From Acholoe squamosa (taxonomy: Eukaryota > Annelida > Polychaeta > Phyllodocida > Polynoidae): 64,000 bases of DNA. A program made the position numbers and the translations under genes. Below the pieces are notes generated by a model. It was given only the letters and a program-made list of their open reading frames with translations, was not told the DNA's origin and ran no database searches. Positions within the stretch are counted from its first letter, which is position 1, and every line of letters begins with the position of its first letter. Shown piece by piece: positions 40,960 through 52,440 of the stretch. The stretch is taken from NCBI GenBank assembly GCA_949317995.1, contig OX439039.1, positions 53,744,785 through 53,808,784 of the forward strand, written 5' to 3'.

Positions 40960-42010
40960 CAGATAGCTGTCCCCGCGGGGGAGAGGAGCGGAGTGCTACG
41001 CATGGTGCATGGGGAACCATTGGCCTGCCATCTGGTCCAGAACAAGACACTACAACGACTGCAGGGAGGGTATTACTGGCCGGATTATCAACGGGATGTG
41101 ATCCTCTGGTGCTCCCAGTGTGAACCCTGCGCTCCTAGGAAACCTCGCCAGCTCCGCACCGTGGACATGTTGGAGTGGGGCTGCCCCTGCAGAGGATGGC
41201 ATTGGATGTAATGGGTCCTCTACCCAACTCCAACACAGGGAATCGATTTATCTTGGTGGCGGCTGACTACTTCACCAAGTGGGCTGAAGCATACGCGTTG
41301 CCCAACCAGGAAGCACCGACGTTGGCGCGGAAGTTTGTGGAGGAATTCATCTGCTGACTGGGAGCCCCCGTGGAAATACACACTGACCAGGAAAAGAACT
41401 TCCAGTCAGGACTATTCAGAGAAATCATCGCCCTCTTGGGAGTACGCCAGACAAGGACTTGCACATTCAGGCCCCAGAGTGATGGGATGGTAGAGCGAGC
41501 AATCAGAACCATAGAGATGCTGTTGGCGATGGTGATCGCCTCCGACCACAAAGATTGGGACCGACAACTTCCCTTCGTTATGGCAGCTTACCGCTCCTCT
41601 GGACACTCCTCCACTGGGGTGTCATCTAATGCCATGATGTTAGCCAGGGAGACGGTGGTGCCCTTTGACTTGATATATCCCCTAGCTGAGCCCAGGGCCA
41701 CCAAAGGGTACCTGGCGGAGTTGCAGGCATTTATGACTGAAGCCTATCAAGTGGCCAGGGACACCTTGGGGGAGTCAGTGGAGAGACAAAGGTGAAACTA
41801 CAATGCCCGGGCAAAGGTGGGGGAGATAGGAGTCAGGGAAAGGGTCTACTACTATCACCCACTGAAGAAGAGAGGTTTTTCGCCTAAACTACAAAGTAGC
41901 TGGACGGGGTCGTGGGAGGTGGTGGGAAGGATAGGGGAGGCGGTATACCGCATAAAGAAAGGGAGGACAGTTTGAATTGTGCATTTTGACTCCCTGAAAC
42001 CGGCCCTGGG
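40960..42010 (+). pseudogene. Gypsy integrase relic
   Basis: Order of domains: a zinc-binding region with GGYYWPDYQRDVILWCSQC and EPC (about 41065-41130); the core, with Asp in MALDVMGPLP (41196), Asp in IHTDQEKNF (41375) and Glu in GMVERAIRT (about 41490); and a C-terminal GPY/F-like module, HPLKKRGFSPKLQSSW (about 41860), ending HFDSLKPAL. All three catalytic residues remain, but frameshifts near 41190 and TGA stops at 41354, 41792 and 41972 break it. Confidence 0.9.
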
Positions 42011-42641
42011 GGTGGACACAGGAAGTACCATGGAAATTTCCCCAGCGGACGAGGAGGAGGCTGCGTCGGACAGAGAAGCATCGTCACCTTCAGCGGAATC
42101 CAAAGACGAGGGTACCAGCGAAGTTAGGACGGTTTTCCAGGGAGGAAAGAGGAGGGGTGAGGTGGACGACTCCTTGCAGGGTACCGTGGCTGTGAAAACA
42201 AGTAGAATGGGGGACGACTGGTATACTAGCTTCCTGAAAAGAGAAAAAGAGGCTGCCATGTCACACTGGATGGGATATGCCCTGAATGATGAACCCCCCG
42301 TTAATGAAATACCTACCTATGACCCAGAGAGTTCAGGGGAGGAAGAAAACCCCGCGGAAATAGAGGCCAGGAGGGCGCATAATACAGCAAAGAGGGTGGT
42401 GAGGGAGGTGGCACAGAGGGACCCTGAGAGGAAGAGGATCATAGCCAAACACGAGGAAAGGTGAAGAATCTATGAGATGCTGGAGGAGGCCCAGGAGAAC
42501 TTCCAGAATCACTTGAGAGAGGAAGAGAGGGAGCAGGGAACCGACAGCAGACAGCAGCCACCAAGAGGGGGACCCCCTGCAGTGGCGGCTGGGAGCCCCA
42601 CGGGAGGAGTGGTGGCACCCCTACAGTGCAGGGCTTCGTGA
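41979..42641 (+). pseudogene. Charged C-terminal extension after integrase
   Basis: Continues the integrase end with an acidic Glu/Ser/Asp-rich segment, then an Arg/Glu-rich helix. It is open to 42464, then after one TGA open again in the same frame (MLEEAQENFQNHLREEE) to 42641. It is unlike any integrase tail I know; possibly a fused accessory protein. Confidence 0.45.
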
Positions 42642-42657
42642 AAGTGGCATCCCGCCC

Positions 42658-43329
42658 TTGACATTGTCGCCAGGCAACCCAGCCGCCGGTGACATCACCA
42701 ATTCAAACTTGATTGCACTGTTAGTGACCATGGCGGACGACAATCAGAGAGTGATCTTAAAAGAGAGCTTCAGAGAAGAAAAGGAGTTTATGAGAGAGGA
42801 AAAGCGAGTCAGAGCGGTGGGGGACATGGATCCTATGTCTTATGGAATCTCTGAGAAGGGTGAGGTGAAACCCGCATCAAGTTGACCCCCGAGGCCTAAG
42901 GAGTGCTCGAGCAGAAGTAGGGAGAGGCAGAGAAGGGAGAGGGCGGGTAACTCACCCCCGCATTCCTCCTCCAGTTGGTTGGGGAGCCGTCACTGGAGAG
43001 ATGGTGATAAAAGAAAGAATGAAAGTGGTGACAGGAGGCGCCCCAGTTCGGGGAAACACTCCTCGGGGCACCGGAGAAATGAGGGGGACAACCGAGATGA
43101 GGGTTCCCACGGAGAAGGGGAAGGACCGTTCGAAGAGTGAAAGTCGGCCCACCACAAAGGGAGATGGTGGCGCACGTGCACCAAAGAAGGACGGGGGAGG
43201 AGCCAGAGAAGGGCAGAGCGATGGCCAGGAAACCCATAAATACGGAGGACAGGGGTGGGGACTGTCAATTCCGACGAGTTTTTGGCCAACACCAGAATAC
43301 ATCGTATTGGGACCTAAAGCGCAGCTAGA
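42658..43329 (+). other. GC-rich charged open frames, function unknown
   Basis: A 75-codon frame (42658-42885) with a KESFREEKEFMREEKR helix and a 147-codon Gly/Arg/Thr-rich frame at 43001. Both look like pieces of one low-complexity, charged protein of the LTR element. Opposite-strand frames of similar length are Pro/Ser-rich and I regard them as shadows. Confidence 0.35.
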
Positions 43330-43527
43330 CAAGTCTATACCCATGGAGGTGGTAGAGGGGGGGGGGAGATACCACGATTCCGATGTGAGAAGTGTAGGGA
43401 GGATCCTCGAGGGACTAGGAGATTCAAAACCAAGTATGCTATGACACGCCATCTTAACTCACATGCGGAGAGACCTCGGGTCATGGAGCCCGCCGAGAGA
43501 AGCGAAACTCTTGGTCAAAGGTCATAG
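43330..43527 (+). pseudogene. C2H2-like zinc finger at the end of an accessory frame
   Basis: In the frame of 43375, FRCEKCREDP is followed by F and L spacing residues and RHLNSHAERP, ending at a TAG at 43525. The pattern is C-x2-C-x18-H-x4-H with a TGEKP-like linker position; the finger loop is longer than the usual twelve residues. Confidence 0.45.
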
Positions 43528-44000
43528 AAGGTTTGCATATGACGAATTTTGAGGTATTCCAGCCACTACTCTTCGAATTTTAGTTTCCCCCTCTATTTCT
43601 TTGTCTCAAAGTGTCAGGCTGGATGAGATCTTCATGTTACAAATGGGTTTTGATGGTCCCATATGCATATTTCGGGCTCCAGGGGGGTAAAATGTGCCCA
43701 AAATGACCAAAATTGTCTGGGCGAAATTGTGTCTGGGAGAATGACATTTGAGTTATAAGCCATGTTAAGGGCTTAATTTCCTACAGAAACAATCTTTATA
43801 CCTCCATGAAAATCTCAGGTTCAGACTATCTTGACCTGTAGACTAAGAAAATCACATTACCATTTATGTCAGATGTGTTCTTGCTATTGCAACAGAAGCA
43901 TAATTATAAGAATTCTTTTTCTGGGCACATATCTGGGCGAATGACATGTGCCCTATATGCACACTTTCTATGATTTGTGACCTCTTACCGTTGGGACTAA
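43528..44000. other. AT-richer non-coding gap inside the LTR element
   Basis: No open frame of note; composition drops to that of the surrounding genome. It could be a separate insertion or a former boundary between two elements. Confidence 0.4.
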
Positions 44001-45970
44001 TCAAGGATACTTCTAGTGAGATGGGGGAATTATTGACAGGAACGGTCCAGGGGGACTTCGCCGGAGCAAAGCAGCTGGAGGGGGATGCTGAGCCAGAGAC
44101 CTCTACAGTTGGGCGGGGCGATGCCACCCCCGCTTCTACTGTGTCATCACTGATCTCGCCCGGTATCCGCCTGGGGTCGGAGGACGAGGAGGAGGTGGCC
44201 AGGGCATCACGGTTTTTTGGAAAGCTTAGTGGGGTTACCCAGCCCAGAGCAGTTGGGGGGGTTGGTCAACACCGGGGTAGTGACTAGGAGTGCTGGGAAG
44301 GGGGAAAAGAGGACCTTGGAAATTGAAGGGGAATGCCGGAGAAACGGCCCCGGAATTCATTGTGCCAGGAATTACCTGCCAGCGGAGAGACTGCAGCGAG
44401 GGGGAGAAGAGCTGGGCGGACCTAAGGCGGGAGGAGGATTCCGACAATCACTTGCTATCCCAAGAGGAGGATAAAAGGCTCCGATTTGTGTTAGATAGGA
44501 TAATGGAGAAGTTTGGGAAAGGGGGGAAAACACCTACTAAGATGTTAAACCGCCTACAGAGGACTTACCTGTCGGTAAATTGGATATCCAGAGTATTGAG
44601 AAGGAGTACGAGGCCATAATGGCGGGGAAGCCTATCCCCTGCTCCCTGATAAAGGTGGGAAGGTATGAGGATGTGTCGGGGGGAATGGTGCAGACGAGCC
44701 TGATTCCTCTCCTACTAAGGAGAATTCATTCCAAATAACTCGACAGCAGTCGACAGCAGTCCTGACAAACCGGCACTATATCAGCTGGCAGCAGACAAAC
44801 CGTGACCAGAACTGAGTGGGTCGGCAACCATCCCCCATTCACCAGCCAAGGAGGAGTATAGGGGCTCAAAGGTGGTGGATCCCCCACAGTCGACCAGAGC
44901 TGTACCAGCTAAGAGTGACCCCACCGAGCAGGAGGAGATAGAGATAGCCCCCTGGTCAGCGGATGCCCGGAGTTGGAGGAGAAATTCAGGGAGGTAATAA
45001 GGGAGGGGAGGAAGAAGAGGGTGGAGGAGGAGTGCTGACAGAGACAGGTACTGGCCCAGAAGCAGAGAGAGGAAGAGGCGGAGAAGGCCCGGCTGTTGAA
45101 GGTGGAACAAGAGAGGCAGGTCCAGGAGGAGGAAAGCCGGAAAGCGCAGAAAACTCCAAAGAAGGAAAGGGGAAGACATCGCATAAGGCGACGTGAAAAC
45201 AGGAGACTACAGGTGTACTGACAGGCTTAATGAGCCAGGTAACGATTTCCCCCAAAAGAGAAGGGTCAGCTAGGCGGAGCACAGAGGAACTATTGAGACA
45301 GACTCCACCGGCTAGGGAGGGTGGTCAGGAGACATCTGCGAGGGACCAGGCCAAACTAGTGGGGGAGGGAGGCCGTGCCCAGGCTACATCTCCGCGGCTG
45401 GTGAGGCACCCCAGGACTGTGACTGTGGAAAAGAACGGGCTAGTGATTAAGTCGCCAAAAGGGGAGTTCCTCCTGCAAGTGGAGACGGTAGCGGAGGGGG
45501 AGGCGGCGGACACCATGGTGCTGGTCCCAGCCGGAACTGAGACCATACTGGAGAGCATGGCTAGGGAGTTGGAGCTACGACCACCGACTCGGGATAGAGT
45601 GGTGGTAGTGACTGACGCCCCGGTAGTGGAGATGGAGGAAGGAGGGGTGGCGCCAACACAAGGCATAGTGGGGGTCAAGGCTAAACCAGAAGGAGGAGAT
45701 CAAGGGGGCGGAGAGGAAGAGGAGTGTGCGGAGGCTACCATACCTTGGCACAAGGATTTTACGGGACCTGCAGCCCTGAGGGAGTACGCCAGACGGTTGC
45801 GTCAGCCGGTGTCCATGGGGCCCGGTCTGAAGGTGGTACCAGGAGGTATCATGTCGGCAGCCATCCAAAGCTTACCTAATGGTGACTATGAGTGACAAGA
45901 TACGGGGATGCTGCACCTTCGGGTCAGTGCGCTCGGTGTGGGCAAGCTTGGCCACGAAGGGAGAGGGCGG
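44001..45970 (+). pseudogene. Gag-like region: coiled coil and CCHC-type knuckle, downstream of pol
   Basis: Several frames in turn: a Gly/Asp-rich start (about 44022-44287); QEEDKRLRFVLDRIMEKFGK (44460-44520); and a long Glu/Lys/Arg coiled coil from ELEEKFREVIREGRKK (44970) through KQREEEAEKARLLKVEQ, broken by one TGA. The 221-codon frame at 45230-45895 ends with a folded-looking segment (WHKDFTGPAALREYARRLRQ). Immediately after, CARCG and, one base out of frame, KLGHEGRG (about 45925-45965) resemble a CCHC zinc knuckle with a frameshift and the last Cys missing. This is gag-like content, yet it lies 3' of integrase. Confidence 0.45.
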
Positions 45971-46744
45971 AGAAAGACGAGTCGACTGACGTGCCTCCAG
46001 AAGAGCAGCCAGCCGAAGATGACTGCAAAGTCCGGTCCACCAGTCAGTAGGGTAAGTCCATCCTAAAGATGTGTTCCAGGCGAAGGGAGAGGGCTGCCCC
46101 CAGTATAGGGGGTGTGTGGAGGTGCTACCGGGTTGGAATCATTGCTGTCGGAGAGGGGTGGAGAGGTGGCCAGTACAGGCAGGGGGAACACTGATGAATT
46201 AGCCACCGGCGGGTACAGCCAGTACAGGCCAGCCACGGCATAAGGTTATCGGGGGAGCATCACCTAAAGCAGGGGGACACAACTAGATGAAGCATGGAAG
46301 GTGGGAGATGGTACTAAAATGGGCTACTCACCTTGTGTTGCAGTCAGAGGAGGTCCAGAGAAGCAGAGACTGCGGGAGGAAGCATCAAGCAGTCGGAGGA
46401 GGGCACCGGCGGAGCTGCGGATCCATCCGAAGGACGGGGAGCAGCTGGTTGTACATAGGTTGCTCTTGGCGGCTGACGTTGTATTACTGTTTAAAAGCAT
46501 GCTATTGTCAGTAAATATATGCTGCCGAGAGGACAGCAGCCGTTTACTAGTATTTTAAGCCACTCATAGGAGTAGAATAGAGTGATCTATTGTTATACCA
46601 CTGTACTTTTTCCTTGTATATAAAAATAACACAAAGACACCTAGGGGACCGGTGTGATAGTTTTATTCAAAATTGGATACCCATCTGCAGGAGGGTAATA
46701 TTGACACTTCTACCCCGCAAGTTGTTAATTAGTTGGGGAGAGTG
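45971..46744. other. 3' non-coding part of the LTR element
   Basis: GC-rich to about 46550, with short spurious frames, then AT-rich. No clear polypurine tract before the 3' LTR; GGTAATATTG and AGTTGGGGAGAG precede it. Confidence 0.4.
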
Positions 46745-47012
46745 TGGTGTAGACCGAGGGGGGGCAGTGGAAGCAAAACCATCCTGGTATGGGGGCGTGG
46801 AAGCCACAGATCCCAGAGTCACATTAGGAGCGAGCATCGCCTGGCGGTGCTCGGGGGAATGTTCACCGCCGCTGGCACCGTGCCAACAGTGCCAGCGTCG
46901 GGGGAATGGCAAGTGTATATATAGTGGTTGTGTTTCTCCGACGAGGAGAGAGGAGGTCTGTGCTGGTCGAGACTCATAGCCCGGCTTGCCCCAGTGGTGA
47001 AAGCAGATAAGG
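46745..47012 (+). repeat. 3' LTR, truncated
   Basis: TGGTGTAGACCGAGG aligns with the 5' LTR start and continues to GAAAGCAGATAAG. The last ~120 bases of the LTR, including the terminal CA, are missing. Confidence 0.85.
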
Positions 47013-47814
47013 ATGTGGAAGTCGGTACCAAAGCATTTCTTGCAGTTAATCATTTTACCAAAAGACATGTACTACTGTAGTACACACGGATAAAAACGTC
47101 TCAGTCAGAAGTTATCTGAAATGCCTAAAATGTGCTAAGCTAAGTTGGGATTTTGAACATGTCAAAATACCAAACCTTTTTAAGAGTTTACAGCTACTTG
47201 CTTGAAATTTCACTAGGTCTCATAGGCCCTTTCAGAGGTCTACTGTCATTTGTAAGTGATTCATTTCTGAACGCAAGGTATAGCTTGCCTGTATGCTTTA
47301 GTCAATGTTACTAACTTAAGGTACACATCGTTAGTCGTGGTATTGTGTGAGTCATATGTACTAACCAAGAGTTTAAGTTAAATTTGACTTACTTAGAAGT
47401 TTTTCTTTCTGTAAAGTGCTAGACAAGAATAAATGTTGCTGTGTTGAGTACATCCGGTGAAGGGCTTTTAATAATTAGCACTCTGGAGATTGGATATAAT
47501 GGTTTCACTGAATGTAAATCAATCCTCTTGCAACTTTCTTTAATTCATATTGTTCCCTATAATCACCCATCTGAAAGCCTCGAGTGAGGGTGAATATGAC
47601 AACAATTATTACATAACCCTAATACATTGGAAGGAGAACAAGCCAAACCTTAGATATTTATGTTCTCTTTATCACCTTCTTGGCTTTAACAAGAACCCAA
47701 GTTTTTTGTTATTGTTGAAGCCAATAAGATATTCAAACTGTAACTCATAATCTTTAGCTGACAAAAGCTGTTTATATTTCAATGTTTTGTCAACGGACGG
47801 AATCCAGGTAAGTT
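47013..47814. other. Intergenic, nothing recognised
   Basis: No supported gene or repeat. Confidence 0.4.
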
Positions 47815-48300
47815 CAGTTGATCCTTTTATTGCATAGCTGACATGAGTGTTTCATAAAGGTGGTAACAATGATAACACTCGCCAAGATCTAAGCTCTGCC
47901 TCCGATCCTATAGCTCAACCTGTCGTAGGTTCTAGGTATAGGTGTAAGGTGTAAGTTGGGAGAGATGATTGGGAGCTGCTCAAGCTGCCTTTTATATGAA
48001 GGACTTGAGCAGCTCGCAGTGTTGTGAAATATTCTATACACGTGGCTCAATGAAATAGGGACACGTGTCATAGGGAGAGATTGCCACCTGTGTGTTAATC
48101 ATATTGATGAGGATTGAGAGGAGATTGTGAAATATTCTCTCATTCCAAATATGGCACCACAGGTGGACCCCACATCCTCCAGCGGGGCTGTGTGGGTGTA
48201 GATATGATTGGAATGTTATTACATCCGTCTACATTATGTCACAGAGTCTCATGGAGGAAGTGAGTTCGTGATAACTTATGGATCCTGGTTCCTGTTGGGG
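47815..48300 (-). repeat. Dispersed LTR-like repeat, copy 1
   Basis: Shares CTGACATGAGTGTT, ATAGCTCAA.CTGTC, GAGCTGCTCA and CCTCCAG.GGGG with 63500-64000 over about 480 bp. On the minus strand the shared end gives ACACTCATGTCAGCTGTGCA then AATAAAG, a polyadenylation signal, as in a solo LTR or a 3' end of a retroelement. Confidence 0.6.
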
Positions 48301-51254
48301 AATAGAGGAGATTGTTGAGTATGGATCGTGAGCAGAGCTTGGGTTTTATATGGCGAAGAAATTAGTAAATATGAAAAATAATAATAATACCCAGAATGGT
48401 CCATTGACAGTTTACTCTAGGACCATCACACCCATCATGAAGACAGAATAACAAAATTGCGCTCTAAATTGGAATGATAGAAACTACATTCCATTGTGAG
48501 AGACAAGGTTAAGAGTCTGCTTCAATTCACCGACAAGGATTTGGCTCTAGCGTTATTCCTCATCTTGTAGGGGGTGTGCCCTCTAGTAAGAGTGGTTCTT
48601 TAATTCTCCTGGTACCATTGTGCCCGGGAGGCAGCTCTGTGTATAGGACTCATGCAGGGCATTGCATCTGTAGGTGTAGAGCTTCCCTAACAAGATATTT
48701 CAATTAGCCCAGCCTAATGTAAATGAAACTGCCATGTTGGACCATCACTTGTGTCAATCTCACCTTCAGTTAGTTCTCTCTAAATTAATAACCAGACATT
48801 GCTTTTAATAATAACCATTTTCAGGAAGTACATTCCTTGCCTTCTAGATGCCCCCTTATGTTACAGCCCTTACCTACCATGAACTAGTAATAACTTTGAT
48901 TTACATTTCCAGCCATAGAGAAGCGGCATTCCACACCTAGATGTCTCTTATTTACTCATACATGGAGAATGTATGTCAAAATGGTATGCACCATATGTTT
49001 GGTTAACAAGTACCAGTGTCCACCATATGATTCATTAGTTACTCAATAGTAGGTCATTTAAGTTGAAATTGCATATTTAACTCCTTTTCCTCTCTGAGTC
49101 GAGACACCTCTTCACAAGTCCTTAAACCTTTTCAAGTATTTCTGGTCAACCAAAACGAACCCAAGCCAACTCATTGCACATACTGTTCAACATCGGGGGT
49201 GATTCCCCTCCTCTCTCTCTTCCATCCTCAATTTGGTACACCCCTATGTTAAACCACCGTACATATGTCTGTGCGATATATACAGGTATACCTTAATTCA
49301 ATCCACAGACTTTGCTCCTGCTCCAAACAATTGTGTCATTTCATTTTATACTGCAAGTTATTTAATACCTCCATCTATTCCCCCTCTTTGAATTAATAGC
49401 TAGGTAATATGTGATCTAGAGAAACCGTATAGAACTGCTAAGTGTTTGTCAGATACTGTTATTCTTTGATCTACGTTTGTTTACTGGAGGTCTGCTTGAA
49501 GATCTGGCCCTGCTGGTAGTTTTTTTTTTCTTTTACAATAGCTAGATTTGCCTGATTTGTTTATTGAATTACATAAGGACTTGCAAGTATGAATAGAAAG
49601 TGCATCTATACAGCTTCCTAGATTCATCTTGAACAGGGCTCAGGGGAATTCGGTCAGTGAATTATACAAGATATATGTGTTACATCACAAATCCAACCCC
49701 GTTTATGTTAGCAGTCATATTGTCCAAATACCTATAATTATCAACATATATAGCAAACGGTCAAGATTAGTTAAGTAAGCTACTAATACCTGTATACAGA
49801 AATAAACGCGATATGTACTAGGAGAAGGGTCTTAGGAATCCCTGCACTAAGCTCCCTTTTTGCAGATTGTGTATAAGAGGCCAATCCTTGATATTGGCCA
49901 AATGAATAGTATATATAGCAAACAGTCAAGAATAGTTAAGTAGGATACTAATGATACATACTGAAATAAAAGGTATCGGAGGTCCACCTGCGATAGTGTC
50001 CCAATGAATTATTAAGACTACATTCAATAACGCCTTAAACACGAGTTCAAATAGCCACCAGCAAAATACCTTTATGTAACAGAGGTATTTCAATTCCACT
50101 TCGTGCAGTTATGAATCTGACCTATACTCTGCCCATTAACCACTTTCCTGTGGGCCCTGTAGGCCTACACAATGCTTATTTTATAAATCCCCAACTAGAG
50201 AAGTTTTTAAAAAAATTTAACAATCTTTGCACCAGGCACTAATTGTTTCCGAACTGTAGAAATATAAGGACTGCTGGGTCATCCATGGTTTTAGGATACA
50301 GAATATTGATTTGTTTCAATTATCGTTTGGCCATTCCCGCACAACCGTTCCATGGTTTTTTTTTCTTTTAGCAAGAAAGAAAGGCACAGTAATCGTCTAT
50401 TGTTCAAAATTCAGCACATAAACAGTTACTATTATCTTCAATATTCCCTAGGATTCACAGTGTTCACTGACCTGACAATAGCAAATGCTTGCCAAGACAT
50501 TCTAATGAAAGGACTTAGTGTATACGTGGTATGATATGACTTGAAGATATATGTCATATTTTCTTTCGGCCGGAGAGAGATGTATAGTAGGAAGCTATAT
50601 CTGCTTGGAAATTGGAAGTAGTGCAGCTTTCACAGGGATGATAAACATACTGTAGTCGAAATGCTATTATTCATCTGGAGTGAGAGGTTACTCGGTGCAC
50701 CTTGGGTCTATTTTATAACACACAACGATCCTCCCATTTGGAGTCTTGAGCGATCAACAATTTTACAGTTGATCAACAGACATTATTTTACCAATTGCAT
50801 GATATTGAATTGTTGAAATGCATGGAAAAAAGTATTGAGCTGTTCAAAGCTATAGTAGAAATAGAACAAGTGTAATTAAGCATCTGTACTCAAGCCCATG
50901 TCGTACATGTATAATATTATATTAGGGAACTCTACGATTTAGTCAGAGTCTGTGATTGTAGTGGTATGTTGGTGATCGTAGTCATGTTGATCGTAGGTTG
51001 TTTTGAAATAGACCACTGCATCCAGCGTAATTTCCTAGCTGTTCTTTTGACATGCACTGAGAGTATGGAAATGTTCTTTCTAAAAGTTTAATCCTCAGAT
51101 ATCCCTGACCATGGAAAAACAAGTCGTAGCCATTAGTGATGAATCACTTCTGAGGCAATCTTGTTTTTTGGGGATTGTACCATATCAGTCCCCTAACATC
51201 ATATTCTAAGCTTAGTCTACCTGAGTGCCAGGTAAAATTTAAAACAGTGCGCTG
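48301..51254. other. Intergenic; one degenerate two-copy repeat
   Basis: TATATAGCAAACGGTCAAGATTAGTTAAGTA near 49747 recurs with few changes near 49911 (about 164 bp apart). Otherwise nothing recognised. Confidence 0.4.
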
Positions 51255-51728
51255 CACTGAAAGCCCCAAGGTCGTCAGACTGACGATACCCAAATCTACA
51301 ACCTTAGGTCATAAGATTGAGTACCCAGGGTAGTCAGCCTAATGGGTTTAGGTCAACACACTCACCCAAGGTAGTCAAACTGATTACATAATGTTGTTAG
51401 AGTGACAACCTTGGTGCTGACTACCTTGGGTCCTCAATCTGACTACCCAAAGCTGTAGATTTACGCATCGTCAACTTGAGCACCTAAAGTCCTCAGCGGT
51501 GAAGACCTTCAGTTGAAAACTGAAGGCCTCATCATCAAACATGAGTGGCACATACCTGACACCTTGTGAGTTTGGTATATATTGTCAAAAGAATGCCATA
51601 GACTCATACTGGGGAGAGGTAGACTGAGGTATTTCATTCCCTGTAAGGTGCTGCCCCCTGTCTGTACCTCTTCTGACGACTATAGGTCCTCAAACTGACA
51701 AGTTTAAAGATCTGCAGGGTTTTCAGTG
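51255..51728. mobile_element. GTCGTCA-family foldback element, copy 3
   Basis: Begins CACTGAAAGCCCCAAGGTCG and ends GGGTTTTCAGTG. The arms contain CCTAGGTAGTCA/GTCGTCAGACTGACGATACC-type words that pair across the element. Same family as 34049-34346. Confidence 0.6.
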
Positions 51729-51878
51729 TGCCTTGCTGTTTTGAAACAACCTCCAGAGAATACAACACCCTGCAATATGTTATAAAAGAAATAAAACTGC
51801 ACCCCTTGCACTGCTGCACAACAGAAGTGACTTTGTGTGCATTATAAGAGTGCAGTACATGTATAACCAGATGCATTC
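51729..51878. other. Spacer
   Basis: Nothing recognised. Confidence 0.4.
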
Positions 51879-52440
51879 ATGCATTACAGCAAAATAGACA
51901 GTCTCGATGTGAAGAAGCCCTTACATACACATATAGATAATCTAGGTGTTACTGTAGACCCTCAACTAAATTTCAAAATCCATACTAAATTACGCTTAAG
52001 AAATATAAATCACAAGATGTATATGTTTAGGAAAGCATGGCACTCCCTACCTGAAGAAGCTGCTTTGAAAGTATTTAAATGTATGCTATATTGCCTGTTA
52101 TAGATTATGCTGATAGTTTCTATTGTGTCACCAATAAAACCTTGTTGTACTTCATTCAGAGTGCTAAAATGTATTTATAGAAGCAGAGACCCATTCATAG
52201 TGCTCAGGGAAAGGGCAAATGTGGACACCCTAAATACTAGACGTGCTATCCACCTAAGAGCCTTCTCTTTTAACCTAAGTTTACTCATTTACTGCTCGAT
52301 AAAAGCAAACAACATTATGCCCCGATCAAAACATCAGGTCATGGCCAATACCATCAGGTCAATAGTACGACCATTAACATCAGGTTCATCGGGCCAATAA
52401 CATCAGGCCCAAATGTTCTTTACATACTTACATTCTAACC
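51879..52440 (+). pseudogene. 3' fragment of a CR1/L2-like LINE reverse transcriptase
   Basis: IDNLGVTVDPQLNFKIH (about 51935) is the conserved post-catalytic LGV-D-LNFK-H motif of non-LTR reverse transcriptases. FRKAWHSLPEEAALKVFK and the following PVIDYAD-type sequence in the next frame continue the C-terminal domain. A later frame reads RRAIHLRAFSFNL, like the C-terminus of the LINE at 59333. Two or more frameshifts. Upstream EN and RT core are absent, as for a 5'-truncated insertion. Confidence 0.75.

Larger units (their letters stand above)
39581..47012 (+). mobile_element. Gypsy-type LTR retrotransposon relic, rearranged
   Basis: Between a full 5' LTR and a truncated 3' LTR lie pol remnants (RT ends, RNase H, integrase) at 40.2-42.0 kb, then about 4 kb of GC-rich, charged coding relics including a C2H2-like finger and a coiled coil, and a CCHC-like knuckle near 45.9 kb. 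The LTRs differ by roughly 7% by eye, so the insertion is not recent. GC content is well above the surroundings. No frame is intact end to end. Confidence 0.88.

Noticed and set aside
42952..43452. 166-codon minus-strand frame as a gene
   Set aside because: Pro/Ser-rich shadow of a GC- and purine-rich strand; other frames there are open for the same compositional reason.
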